Positions 49,501 to 60,455 of a DNA stretch of 64,000 bases are shown piece by piece; position 1 is the stretch's first letter; each line of letters starts with the position of its first letter. The notes beneath the pieces were generated by a model that saw only the letters and a program-made list of their open reading frames with translations, searched no databases and was not told the origin of the DNA. Position numbers and translations under genes: made by a program. Source of the DNA: Bradysia coprophila (Eukaryota; Arthropoda; Insecta; Diptera; Sciaridae); contig NW_023503555.1 in NCBI RefSeq assembly GCF_014529535.1, positions 6,076,001-6,140,000 on the forward strand, written 5' to 3'.

Positions 49501-52500
49501 TGTTCCTCATTCGAAAAATTCATTTTTTTTTGCTCATAGGTTGTACCAACAATTGCACTTAGGGTTTTCCTCTCGCTTGATCAAATTTGAGTTTAGGAAC
49601 TGCTTCCAAAATACGACAAAACTTACCTGAGAAAGTCAATCCCTCGCATCCGGACGGTTACCCAGCTCTTTCTGGATCATGCTTATCGAAAGTCAATTGA
49701 TTCTAAGGTTGATTCTTCCCGCAAGACCGTACATTTTGCTCTAGAAACAAGTTCATTTCATTACTTTGTTCCCATCCGAATGGTTTCGATTTTTAAGAAT
49801 AAAATGGTTCAGTTAGGTAGCCGGAATATGAAATGACGACGTGCAGAGAAATGAAAGTTCAGGTCTCCATATTGACTGACCGAATCATTGAACCCCTAAA
49901 ACGACATCTCTGGTTTTTACTCCAATTTTCTTTTTTAATTTGCCTAACTTAGCCCGAATGGAATGTACGTTAAATCAGGAACAAGGACGTCTCGTTCCTT
50001 TTTGCACAAATGGATAAAACCGCCGAAGTATCCAATTCATAGGTACAATTGTAATTTGGCTGTTAAATGAATACGCTTTGTCAGTCGAATTTGTGACTAA
50101 TATCACGTTTATATCTGTGTCGTCCTTATACATATTGTTGATCTATGTGGCAGCTTACATAGGACAACAGAATAACATGCAAACAAACAGACACACAAAA
50201 CAAAGCCAAATCAGAAAAATTGGGACAAAGTGTTTAAGATAACCAAATCATACTAATAATTCGATGAAGGTGTAACAAACCTTCGCTGGGAATTGTGTGT
50301 TGTGTTGACAATTTATTTGTAATGAAGCTCGATGCTTATGCTTCTTAGTTAGAACCCTTGGGCTATAATGTTACATTAACAAACAAAAAAACCGACCAAA
50401 GCAACAAAATTGATTCAAATTTTTCTTCTTGCAGACAAGAAGCAATCGCTCCTGATATTGTGTCCAATTTCTCGTACGATACCGATGATAATTTGGGTGA
50501 GTATTTGACGAAAGAATTTATTCAATTTTATCGACGTTTCGGGTCAATATCTCGCAAATTTTGATTAGAAAATATAGTAGCATGTCTGTATATTTTAGAT
50601 TTAATCAGTTAGGGTGATCATGTACGGACCATGCACCTTTCAAACATTTTGCAATTAACGTGAAAGCTTAAAAATGTCCTTTCAAATATTTTTTATTTTG
50701 TTTCACCAAGATTTAGCTCCCGTAACTTTGAACTAAAATGTTCGTAAGTTACACATATCCGGAGTATTGTCTGAAGTTTCTTTTTCTGGATGCACCTGAC
50801 TCCAAATTTTCACTTGTTTCCTACAATCTTAATAAATGCCCGAAGCCCGAGCGAAAGTTGATTCTTAATTTGTGGAAATAAAAACTCTTATGTCTCAGAT
50901 TCTATTGCCTTTTGCCGCGTGTGACTTGTCACTGCATCCATTTAAAATTTAATTTTGACTCGGGGAATTTATGGAGATTGAAAAATCAACGAACAGATCC
51001 TCAGTAAGCATTATGGGACTGAGTGCAATGTGTGAATGAATTTATTCCTTTGAAAACTCTTGTGGTATTCCCATGAAAAAATTGATTGATTCGATGATAT
51101 GTTGTGGTAAATCATCATAACAGTCTTATCTGCTGTTGAATGAAAGAACAATAGGTGTCGCCCACCCTAGATTGCAGATGCAGATGTGAAGCATGTGCGA
51201 ATTATATTCAAACCCATTGGCTGGGTTCATTTATGGCTTCTGTCTCAATTTAATATTGGTTAACGACCGTCAAAGGCTGCGTTCTCAAGACTGGTGCCAT
51301 CACCCAGTCCCATAACCTGTTAACATTATTCAAGGATTTTCACTCGTTTCCAACAAAACTCCCTGTTGTTCTCGGTCCTCTATTAAAATTGAGTCCCACG
51401 CTGAAGAGAGATTTTTGCGAAGTTTTCCGAAATTTAACGAATGAGCGGAATTTAAACCTTCGACAATGGTCGTTTGTTGGAAACGATGAAACGATGCAAA
51501 GCTTCGAAATGAATCCGGTTAAACTGTCGCGTGGGTAATCTGGCACACGAAGCCAAAATTTGACATTTTTAAATTTCATTTCTCACAATCTCGTACACGG
51601 AAATTTAATGCTTTAAATATTTGTTAGCTCTGTCATCAACTTAATTATTCCTTTTACGACATTTTAGTGAAACTGTGTGCGAGTCCACCTTTTACGCGGT
51701 TGAAAATTGCTATTGTTGTTATTTTTGCACCGTGTGCCAAATTACCCCACGCCGTCGCGTGACAGTCCATACGTTATTTTAAAGTTTTCATAATTTTTTT
51801 CGTGTGTGACAGTGGATGGTGGCAGGGATCTGAAAACCCCATCTTTATTTTTCCCCTAAGGCATTCGGTAAGCGGAAACTTTAAAGTCTGATTTTTACTA
51901 AGAATGCGAATTAAATACCTCACGCATAGCACTTCTTGTGGCATTGATACAGAAAATATTCGAAGACTGATGAAATCACACCGCTCACAGTGGGATCTAT
52001 GTTTCTTTCGTGAAGATAGATATCTTGCTTTCGTTGTATGAGTTAAAATATTCAATACAACCAATCTTAAGCGTTGGTGTCCTTAGCACTAAAACCACCA
52101 AATTTGACGCTTATTAATTCAGTGTTAATGCTAGACGCAGTGCTATGTCTGTGACATTGTTATTTCCGGATCATGTCTAGGCGATAGGTTTTTGGGTACA
52201 TCCTTCATTCTGATTTTTTTTGTTTTTTTTTTAATTTTTATTTTTTATTTTTTTATTTTTCATTTTTTTTATTTTTTATGTTTGATTCAGTTGAAGACGG
52301 TTCAATGAAATTATATCAAAGTACGAACAGCCTAGCTACTTCTATGGCAATGAGTCGAAGTAGTTCCGTCGCTTCGCTGGGAAGCAGTGATGAAGATGAC
52401 AGCAGCGAAAAGTCAACAGAAGTTACCAGACTATAAAAGGGCGACAACTTTTGAACAACATGTCACAACAACGGACCACTTTTTATATTCGTTTTTTTTT

Positions 52501-54351
52501 ATAATTATTTTTCTTTCTATATTAATTTACTTTAATCCATTTAATACTGTGAATGCCTAACAACAACAAAAAAAAACGCAACGAAATTGAAATTAATTAA
52601 TTCTCCCTACGAACCATCCATTCTAATTTATGAAATTAAATTTAATTTTATCGATTGTCGATTTTCGTACAAAACAAAAAGTAAAAAAGCAAAATTTAAA
52701 AAAAATGATTTTTGGTTTTTAAATGGTGTACTCAAAGCAGAAACAAGTACAAGGTAACCAACGTGGAACGCCCGTTTTACTCAATAAAAAAAAAAAGAAG
52801 AACCCCTGGTAAATCGCCGTTTTTGTTGTCACTAAAAACCTAGTACTGAGTTCGTGAGACCATGAAAAATGCTTGGAACATAAGCATTTGGTTTACAATA
52901 TAATCATCATCATCATCATCGTGTCCTACTCCGCGTGGGATCATAAGGCATCAACAAATTGCTTCGCACACGGTTCGGCCCCAAGGCTTTCACTTCGCTC
53001 CAAGTCTTTTATTGGTTCTTCGCTTCTTCGATGATTGTCCTTTTCCACGTAATCTTTGGACGACACCTCTTATTGTTTCCCTGTGGATTCCAATCTAGCG
53101 CAGCTTTCGCTATGTATTCACTGGGTCTTCGTAGAGTGTGTCCGATCTAATTCCACTTTCTTCTCCTGATCATTAATGCCATTTTCTCAGCACCGGTTAT
53201 CCGCCACAAATCTTCGTTTGACATGACGTTCGGCCAAAAGATCTTCAAGATTCGTCTTAAACATTTGTTGATAAAAACTTGAATCTGTGATGCTATCGAG
53301 TTCGTCACTTTCGATGTCTCACAGCCATATAACAGCACTGAAAGACAGTTTGTCTAGAAGATAGGAATCTTCAGATTCCTTGAATTCCAAACGATTGTCG
53401 CGCTTTTTGGATCCGGTATGAAAAGTAAAGCCACTTTGAGCCAGTGAAAAAAGCTTCTTTATACGTCACCCAAATGAGGCATGAGAAAGTTCGCTTTTCG
53501 CAGTGTCGTTGCAGAAATAATTACTATGCCAACGAGTATATAAATGCTCTTTTAGACACACGATGTAGCAGCAGATGAGGCTGCTGGCCGAATGGACGTT
53601 AATTCTTTAATCCCAATTTTTTTCTATTTTAAACGTTAAAAATAATCATTTTTTGCTACACATGCGTACAGCCGGAATATTGTTCGAGGACAGTAGTTCG
53701 ATAGTCAGTACGTCTATGGCCCGTACATCGATCGGTTCGACAACAAATGATTGGAGTGTTATTTCCGGTGAAGATAGCAATTGCTTGGATGATGTGGATT
53801 TGAATGAAGAGTAAGTTTTTCAATCGATCAAACTGTAGACTGAAAGCTGCATTGAGCAGAAACTTTTGAGTGCTCCAGTTTATGCAATGGGAAACAACAC
53901 TACTGCAATTTCGCCTTTAATCTGAAAACCCTTGAAAGGTAGGTGTATGTGACTTGACTTACATTCACCGATCAGTTAAAAGCAAATGCTTTGTAGCAAA
54001 CGATGTTCATCAAAAGTTTGTGAGCTAAGCTTTCAGTCAACACTTATTACCTAAATTAAAGCTCGGAACTGTTTGACTGAACCTTGGTCAATTTTCACCT
54101 GATCTGAATAGACCTGATATTAGACTGGTCGAACGTGACTTGATGTCTAGTGTAGACTTTGTGACCTGAAATTGGGGCTCAAATTGGTTTTTGATCGTGG
54201 CTGACCTTTGTCGAGCTATTCCGAGCTTTATAAATCTTACATTAACCGTATACATTTCAGCATATTGGTTAAGGCTGCGAACACGATTCTGGTGTCGTCG
54301 TCGTCATTGAAAAGTATTATCAATGATGAGAACGACCTGCAATGGCAATAA
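46561..54351 (+). CDS. RN-tre: RN-tre / USP6NL-type TBC-domain Rab GTPase-activating protein, two alternative 3' ends
   Basis: Shared exons are 46561-46709, 46773-46950, 47008-47103, 47480-48205, 48279-48343 and 50435-50496. Isoform A ends in exon 52291-52436 (473 residues). Isoform B skips it and uses 53672-53810 and 54261-54351 (501 residues). Phases fit in both cases. The N-terminus (ERYDKGRSADNDIDPWEDAA) and the TBC domain (about 98-330) match USP6NL/RN-tre. The catalytic arginine finger is in IDSDVNR (R151) and the glutamine finger in YCQGM (Q188), so the GAP should be active; known targets of the family include Rab5 and Rab43, controlling endocytosis. LPPPPLPRELP at about 362 could bind SH3 domains. 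Both alternative tails are Ser-rich. The start may be the second Met at 46570. Human USP6NL has a longer tail. Confidence 0.9.
48344..50434 (+). other. RN-tre intron 5 (2.1 kb)
   Basis: No nested gene was recognised. A minus-strand stretch at about 48650-48850 stays open for 60-odd codons and could be a retrotransposon scrap, but I see no clear motif. Confidence 0.5.
50497..52290 (+). other. RN-tre intron 6 (before alternative exon 7)
   Basis: About 1.8 kb without a recognised gene. A 96-codon minus-strand frame at 51774-52064 has no family signal. The last 85 bp are the U-rich tract described separately. Confidence 0.5.
52207..52287 (+). promoter_or_regulatory. Very long U-rich tract before alternative exon 7
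   Basis: About 80 bases, nearly all T with single A or G interruptions, end in TTTGATTCAG directly at the 3' splice site of the exon used by isoform A. Normal tracts in this gene are 10-20 bases. Such tracts bind U-rich splicing regulators (PTB, ELAV, TIA, Sxl types), so regulated choice between the two 3' ends is plausible; this is inference. Confidence 0.5.
52902..53420 (-). pseudogene. 5'-truncated non-LTR retrotransposon remnant in an RN-tre intron
   Basis: Minus-strand translation reads VWNSRNLKIPIF, stop, TNCLSVLLYGCETS, then FINKCLRRILKIFWP, LMIRRRKWN, stop, IGHTLRRPSEYIAKAALDWN, PQGNNKRCRPKITWKRTI and KTWSEVKALGPNRVRSNLL. This is the C-terminal end of a LINE ORF2, with stops where W is usual. 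It ends in a (TGA)n tail (ATC repeats at about 52902-52921 on the plus strand), the simple-repeat 3' end common in RTE-like elements. It is inserted antisense to RN-tre, in the intron between alternative exons 7 and 8. Confidence 0.85.
54060..54235. mobile_element. MITE with GCTCGGAA tips in the RN-tre intron before the last exon
   Basis: GCTCGGAACTGTTTGACTGA at the left and GTCGAGCTATTCCGAGC at the right are inverted at their tips. CAGGTC/GACCTG words recur inside. Related tips lie at about 36978 (reverse) and about 61067. Confidence 0.5.
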
Positions 54352-54412
54352 TGTATGCGGATCTTGGAGCAGTGGCGATATTTCGACAAGTCCGTCTACC
54401 TAATAACGTTGA

Positions 54413-54542
54413 TATCAGGGCCTATTTTCGACGTAACATTTCCCTACCCAAAATTTACCTCAAATTTCCATTAACGTTTTCGCAAATTGCCTTGAATTTA
54501 AAATGAAGAGTGAATTTGCGGGAATGAATTTAGGACCTGATC
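54413..54542. mobile_element. Short MITE, ATCAGG(G/T)CCTA ends, in the RN-tre 3' flank
   Basis: ATCAGGGCCTATTTTC at the left matches, in reverse, GAATTTAGGACCTGAT at the right. The left tip is the same as in the 11711-11879 hairpin family. It starts about 60 bp after the isoform B stop codon, so it could form part of the 3' UTR. Confidence 0.55.
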
Positions 54543-54877
54543 GAATATTGGAATTACGTCCAAACAAAAATTAAAATAATTTTCAATTTGCTTGACAATT
54601 CTCCAGTTTTAAAACAATATAGTGAAAACCGTGATATTTTTTGTAATTCGTTCAATAAATTTTTGTAATGGTTTCATGTGATCTCAATGCATTTTCATTG
54701 ACAGATTCCTAATATATTTTCATACGTTCGGCGTGAGTAACTATATTTTCTTTCCTGAAATGCGGCGAGAAGATGGCGTTTTGTTGACGCTCTCTGATGA
54801 CAGTTCAGGTGAGAAATTTTTTATTTTTTCAACTCTTGTTTTTCCCATGGGTGAACTTACAGCCTGTAAATATTTTT

Positions 54878-55116
54878 CATATGCAGAATGAGCACCAGCT
54901 GAATATCACCAGCTGGATCTGCTAACACACACTTATTGTATGATAAACAACAATTCTTAACAATGTGTTTACTTCATTCATACGTGTTATGTGCGCGTAG
55001 ATGACGTTAACGTAGAAATGCACTGTGTGTAGGTTGTCTTTGAATTGTATACAATACAAAGTGTTGTTGTTTGTACACCAGCTGGTGATATTCAGCTGGT
55101 GCTCATTCTGCATATG
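54878..55116. mobile_element. 239-bp MITE with perfect 39-bp terminal inverted repeats
   Basis: CATATGCAGAATGAGCACCA, then GCTGAATATCACCAGCTGG, at the left is matched base for base in reverse at the right end. Each tip holds two CACCAGCTG words. A TA next to TGCAG on both sides may be the target duplication. Perfect ends suggest a young insertion. Confidence 0.85.
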
Positions 55117-56542
55117 AGAAACATTTAGCAATTGTAAAACTTTCACTTGAAAAATGTTTTGAAAAATGGTGAAGCAAACTGATGTGTTTGTTTCGCGGAT
55201 AAAAACGGCTATTTGCGCCACGCTCGAATGAAAAATTATGTGTTCACCTCGGGCAGAAATAGGAAATTTCAACTCGCTTCCCTCTGGTCATACACTTTCA
55301 CTCTTGTTGGATTTCCTATTTTCTACCCTTGGTAAACAAATAACCATTAATGCTCCTGAATATTTGTGATGCCTAATTTAATGGCTGCGATCAATTGTGG
55401 CAAGTGAGAGAAATCAAAAACAGAAGAAAAACACGTTAAATGTAAGTACAATAAAGTTACGAGTTGCGTATCGGTTCTTTTCTAATCAATGCGAAGTAAT
55501 ACATTTTCCTACGATTGCGTCATTCCTTAACACCTAATGCGTCAAAATTTAATCGCATTTTCGTTTCAATATGGAGTGTTGAAGCTGGAATCTGCAGCTT
55601 TTTGATGATGTTAACTGTTTTCATGGTTACATGGTTGGTCAAAGTTCACAAAGGGTGACACATTTGCATAATAAACGCAAATGTGCTACCATAAACCTTT
55701 TCGAAAATTGAAAAACCATCTTTTCTCCTACGTTTTAGTTATTTGTAGCAGCTTTAACAAATAATCTGCTTAAAAAAATAAAAAATAAAAAGTTTTTCTG
55801 ACCAAAAAAATTTCATTTAAAATGGCTCAAATTTAACACGAAAATGGCAGCTGGCCGCTACGTTTGGAAACATCTAAGAGTGGTTTCTTTGGGAAAGTGG
55901 CGGCTAATTAAATACTAAACAATACTCCAAAAAGAAATTTTCATTTTCAGAACAAAATTTTGAAGATATTTAAATTTAACCTTCAAATTAAAAACTATCA
56001 CTGAAGAAAAATTAGAAAATCTGTGGAAAACCGGACAATTTCAGTATACTGAAAAAAAGCTTGGACTTTCCTTTTTCATTTGAGCTATATATCACTGCGA
56101 TAGGTGAAGAAATCAGTTCACAATAATTCATTAAAGTTGCCTCTGCACAGAAAACTTTGAAAAGGGGTGGAGAGGTTAAGTGTGGGTTTTTTAAGGACTA
56201 GTAATTGTTTTTAAAATTTACGTTTCAACATTAATCACTGGTCCAAAGCACACCATTCTACAATAATTTGCACTATTTTTATGTCTTTACAAAGACATGG
56301 ACTCTTAAAACATCGGAAAACTAAAGCTCTTGCACAGATGACTGTTTTGGTGCGATAAAATCCATTTCAAAAGGACACACATCTTGTTGCATGAACTGAA
56401 CAGTACACAACAAATGAAATCAATAAACTTTTATGAAATTCAATTCAATTTTAGTTTAACATCGACGAATACAAAAAATATTTTGTTTACTCATTTAGAA
56501 TTTATTTTTAATTCAATGAGAACTGGATATTGGCTACCGCGT
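55117..56542. other. Intergenic stretch, no gene supported
   Basis: AT-rich sequence with only short frames. It includes the 3' flank of the minus-strand secreted-protein gene; AATAAA on the minus strand is at about 56504-56499. Confidence 0.4.
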
Positions 56543-56942
56543 TCAATAAGCTTCAGCAACGGGTCCACCGATATCACATGTGGGACAGCATTGGTCAAAT
56601 TCTCTAGTACCCACGCAATCCAGACAAAGAATGTCTGTACAATCCAATACGCACTGTGGGCAACATGCACCCGCTAATTTTATCGGTTTCATATATCCTG
56701 TACATGTCGGAAGACGGCATTTAACAAGCGAACAATCTTGTTTGATTGGATATTTAGTAGCTGGCAGAGGAAATGGTAAGATTGTAAATATTGGTTCGGG
56801 TGCTGCTTCTGCAATTGCATCTTGGCCATTGATGTGCTACAGAGTAGTTTCAAGTAATTTTTTAAAAGATTTACTAAAATTAAAAACTTACACCAGCAGC
56901 AACAATCAAGAGAACAACGTTCACAAAAATATTGAAATTCAT
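56543..56942 (-). CDS. Small secreted 12-cysteine protein with two CC-x2-C modules (VWC-like pattern)
   Basis: A two-exon minus-strand gene is read as 56942-56892 and 56836-56543, with a 55-bp GTAAGT..TAG intron in phase 0. The product is 114 residues. Exon 1 encodes exactly a signal peptide (MNFNIFVNVVLLIVAAG). The mature part has a Pro-rich lead (PEPIFTILPFPLP), then two cysteine modules: C52-x4-C57-x4-C62-x12-CC-x2-C79 and C83-x4-C88-x2-C91-x8-CC-x2-C104. All 12 Cys can pair, as expected for an extracellular disulfide-rich fold. CCPQC and CCPTC recall the ends of von Willebrand factor C or single-VWC domains, but each module is shorter than a full VWC, so I do not assign a family. TATA and Inr elements lie at the expected distance. 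Function unknown. Confidence 0.75.
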
Positions 56943-56961
56943 TTCGGAACAAATTTTTTAT

Positions 56962-56998
56962 ACTGAATCAATAGCCAACCGCGGATCCTTAATTTATA
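56962..56998 (-). promoter_or_regulatory. TATA box and arthropod Inr of the secreted Cys-rich gene
   Basis: On the minus strand TATAAAT (56998-56992) is followed 34 bases later by TCAGT (A at 56964), the arthropod initiator. This predicts a 5' UTR of about 22 bases. Confidence 0.6.
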
Positions 56999-57254
56999 CA
57001 CATAATTGGAGCAACGTGTCACAAATATATTATTCAATTTAGAAAAAAATTGTTATTCGGTTTTACGATAGACTGAGAGAATTTATGTATCCATATGTTG
57101 ATACATCGATAAATACTGATCGATGAGTAAAGGCCTGGTTTTTTAGTGTTTTCCGTTGAGTTCCGGTCCTAAAATAAAGCATCAAAAGAGAAGCATGCGC
57201 CGAAAGTTGGAAAATTCCTCCTACATTCCTCTTTCACTTAGCTCGGTTGGGTCA

Positions 57255-57545
57255 GTATAATTTTTTATCGAAAATTATCAAAAAATATCGATAATCGATA
57301 ATTATTGATATTTTGATAATTATCAAGATATCGATAATTCGATATATCGATATTTCGGTCCGAAAATCCGATATTTACCGATATATTCCGATATATCGGT
57401 ATATTGTCATGAATTTTCAGATAAATATCAAAATATCGATATTTTGATAATTATCGATAATTATTAAATTATCGATAACGATATGATTAATCAATTATCG
57501 ATAATTTCTTTCGATTGATATTATCGATAATTTCGAACATCTCCC
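57255..57545. repeat. Dense ATCGATAA / GATAATTATC palindrome cluster
   Basis: About 290 bp consists almost wholly of overlapping (T)ATCGATA, CGATATATCG and GATAATTATC words in both orientations, so it can fold on itself in many ways. The centre near 57350-57400 is CGATATTT..CCGATATATCGG. It resembles the 11711-11879 hairpin in vocabulary. TATCGATA is also the DREF site of flies. Confidence 0.7.
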
Positions 57546-58181
57546 ATCCCTAGTCAGTAACTGAGTCCTTCGACATTGCGAGCGGCTGGAGTATTGGAGC
57601 ATTAAACTTACATACTTAGAGTGTAAGCTTCGGGCTCGCTTTAGTTACATGTTACTATTTGCAAGTAGTTTGTCTTTAATCTTCTTTTGATCAGAGCGGA
57701 ATTTTGTTCCGTGTAATTATTTTAATTAGTATGAACAGGTGGTTTGCATTTCCCATTTTGAAGATGGTGACGGGTAATGTAAATGATGATTGAAGGTTGC
57801 GTATTATCATAGCTATCGGAAATTTGTATCCATATTCATTTTTAGAATCTTTATTCAACAACGTGAGGTAATAGTATGTTGTGTTACAAGTATTGTAATG
57901 TTGATTTTTTCAGCAGTAGACCCAAGTATTCCTTACGAGCGGAACGTTGCATTTTATAAAACGAATGCTGTAATAACTCATATAAATTCCATATCAACAC
58001 TGCTTTTAGTGTTGAAATATCCCATCAAACTGGTGTGGAAATTTTGGACATTTCAATCTAGTTCGATATGGAAATCCGTCGTATTTCAATTCTCGATGGC
58101 ACAAAGTTAACTTTACTGCACGGATCCAAAACTTTACGTCAAGTTTTTGAATAAAATGCCCTACTTGAAAATAGGGCCAAT

Positions 58182-58269
58182 GATGGAAATGGTACTTCTT
58201 GTGGGTCTACCGACCTCGGCTACGCCTCGATCGGCATACGAATTTCACACAAGAAGTACCATTTCCATC
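58182..58269. mobile_element. 88-bp MITE with perfect 22-bp ends
   Basis: GATGGAAATGGTACTTCTTG(TG) pairs perfectly with its reverse complement at the right end. The loop contains CTCGGCTACGCCTCGATCGG, a CpG-rich stem typical of small hAT-like MITEs. ATAGGGCC just outside may be an older family tip. Confidence 0.7.
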
Positions 58270-59798
58270 TCTTGTCCCATTGTTAAGTAATGTACTAATA
58301 CCTTTTTTTTTGACATCACATGTCGCAGGAAATGTACGAGAAATAAGTGTCGTTTAAGAGGAATCTGTTGATTTTTATGTCTCTAACAAATAGCATTATG
58401 CGTAGTGTGAGTGGCCTATCAATAGTATTGATAGCAACCAAATTACTAACTAGTTAGTAAATGGGCTTGTTTTGCGCGCTAGATGTGAGTTTACCGATAC
58501 GAGCGGAGCGAGCAATATAGCAACTTATGCGCACGCAATTGTCAGAATCCTACTTCGATCATGTGTAGCAGAATTTTGTGTTGATGTATTTTGCTTGAAA
58601 ATTATGAATATTTCAACTAATTTGATGCTAACACGTCAGTAAATGGGGTTTTGCGCACACGATGTGTTGCCGAACTCATCAAGTCAAGTTAGCGTGTTTT
58701 CAAGCGTTACATCAAAGCACTTCAAGCAAAAGTGATCATGGAACAGTCCAAGAGCTGCCTTTTACAGTCGAAACAGTTCATAGTGACGTAAGACTTTTAC
58801 TTTCAGTTAAGGGAATAATACAATGTATGTACGAAGCGTTTCTGAGAACGCGGTATTTATTCAACTATTTAAAATACCAGAATCTGATCCGGTAATATTC
58901 CTCGAGCATGTAGGTGTTCGAGACAACTTTTGTATAAAAAATTGTTTATATGCATTTTATCTCATCAGGCGAGGGACCCGACTCACCCAAATTTACAAAG
59001 GTATATGATGATAGATTCCATTAAAGTTTTTGTCATCAATCAAAATGAATAAATAATCTCTGACCTGAAACTTAACATACTGAGTAACTAAGAAATTTCA
59101 TTTTAAATATAAAAATCTGAAGGCGAAACGACACTTACAAATTATTAATAAAATTGTTGTATTGCTTGGTCAGTAATTCAACATTGACAAAGTGTTGTAT
59201 TGCTTTGACTTGACCAAAATTGTTGACTTACAAATTTTGAGACAGGGTCACTGCTGAAGTTTTCCTCCCATCGATTGCAGAAATATAGTAGAAAATACAA
59301 AGTGAATTGCAAATCCTTGTCACACGACTAGTGTGACTTCTTCCTCGCAAAAACCAAATTAAATAAGCAAACACAATCGATTTGGTGCTAAGTACGGGTA
59401 ATATTTAATGCAACGATGCAATTCCGGGACACATTTTGGTGAAACCCTAACACTGGTTTCATTCCGACTCCTACAAAAAAAAAAATTTCAATGAAATATT
59501 GGCAATGAGCCATACAGAGCAGAAGAAACTTTTCAAAACGATATTGTATTTTCGTAGATATTAGACTTTGAAGGTTTTCATATGAATGGCTTTTCCGGAC
59601 GAAAAAACGATTTTCCATTTTCCGGAAAAAAAATTTGTTTCACAACTTTTCGTGGCATAACATGGAAAAAAGAAAAATCTTAAAGAACTTAAGGCGTACG
59701 GAAGTACACAAGTACCTAGACTAACAAAGTTGGGTTAAAATCAGGCGAAATTTTATCTCAGGTACGCCAATCATTTAAAATGAAGCTGTTATTTACGT
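58270..59798. other. Intergenic stretch with repeat scraps
   Basis: CGAGCGGAGCGAGCAATATA near 58500 and AAGCACTTCAAGCAAAAGTG near 58715 are repeat-like; the latter recurs in reverse near 28503. No gene was recognised. Confidence 0.4.
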
Positions 59799-59900
59799 AC
59801 CTGTTTTGGGCGATTGACTTTGAGCAATTTTGCGAGTTGTATCCCGCACGAAGTGATGGCCACAAGCGAAAGTGCCTAAAATCAATCCTCCAAGATTGTT
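59799..59900. mobile_element. 102-bp MITE, ACCTGTTTTGGGCGATTGA family, copy 1
   Basis: The ends are inverted (left ACCTGTTTTGGGCGATTGA; right in reverse AACAATCTTGGAGGATTGAT). It has the same length and layout as 60354-60455, with the GCACTTTCGCTTGT word in the interior arm. Confidence 0.65.
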
Positions 59901-60103
59901 CGTATGTAATTTTTTATGCAAAAAGACGAAAACTCGATAAAAAAATCCAAATTTCACATCATTTTCATCCCCGTCGATGTGCTCGAAAATCTTAATTTTG
60001 AAGCAGACTTTAGTTTTGTCTGTCACATCGCGTGTAAAATAACCCTTAGACACACAATTCGTCGAAGGTAAGTCTTACACCTTGCGACGGGAGACAGAAT
60101 AGT

Positions 60104-60224
60104 ATATTTCGTATCTAGGACTAAAAATCTTTTTTAGCGTGTGAGAGGTTTCCAGACAGAGCCGAAGGCGAGGTCTGGAATCGAATACGCTAAAAAAGAC
60201 TTTTAGTCCGTGGTACGAATAATA
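60104..60224. mobile_element. 121-bp MITE, GGACTAAAAATCTTTTTTAGCG type
   Basis: GGACTAAAAATCTTTTTTAG pairs with CTAAAAAAGACTTTTAGTCC. The outer ATATTTCGTA / TACGAATAATAT sequences also pair. The loop has its own stem, CCAGAC..GTCTGG, around CCGAAGGCGAGG. Confidence 0.7.
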
Positions 60225-60353
60225 TTTTTCATATCCGACGGAGATTCGGGTCCTAGGTATGAAAAATCATTTTCATGCTTCGGGGCCGAAAATGTGGGCA
60301 ATTTTTCGAATTTTCTCGGGTTTCCGGCCCTCTGCATGAAAACTCACATGTGC

Positions 60354-60455
60354 ACCTGTTTGGGACGGTTGATTTAAGGCACTTTCGCTTGTAGACCTCA
60401 CTTCGTTCGGCCTACAATCCGCGAAATTGCCTTAAATCAATCGTCCAAAACAGGT
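60354..60455. mobile_element. 102-bp MITE, ACCTGTTTGGGACGGTTGA family, copy 2
   Basis: Ends are inverted over about 35 bp (ACCTGTTTGGGACGGTTGAT and its near reverse complement). The loop carries CACTTCGTTCGGCC. Copy 1 lies 555 bp to the left in the same orientation. Confidence 0.75.

Noticed and set aside
59793..60053. Minus-strand 86-codon frame
   Set aside because: It is largely made from the 102-bp MITE and has no independent support.
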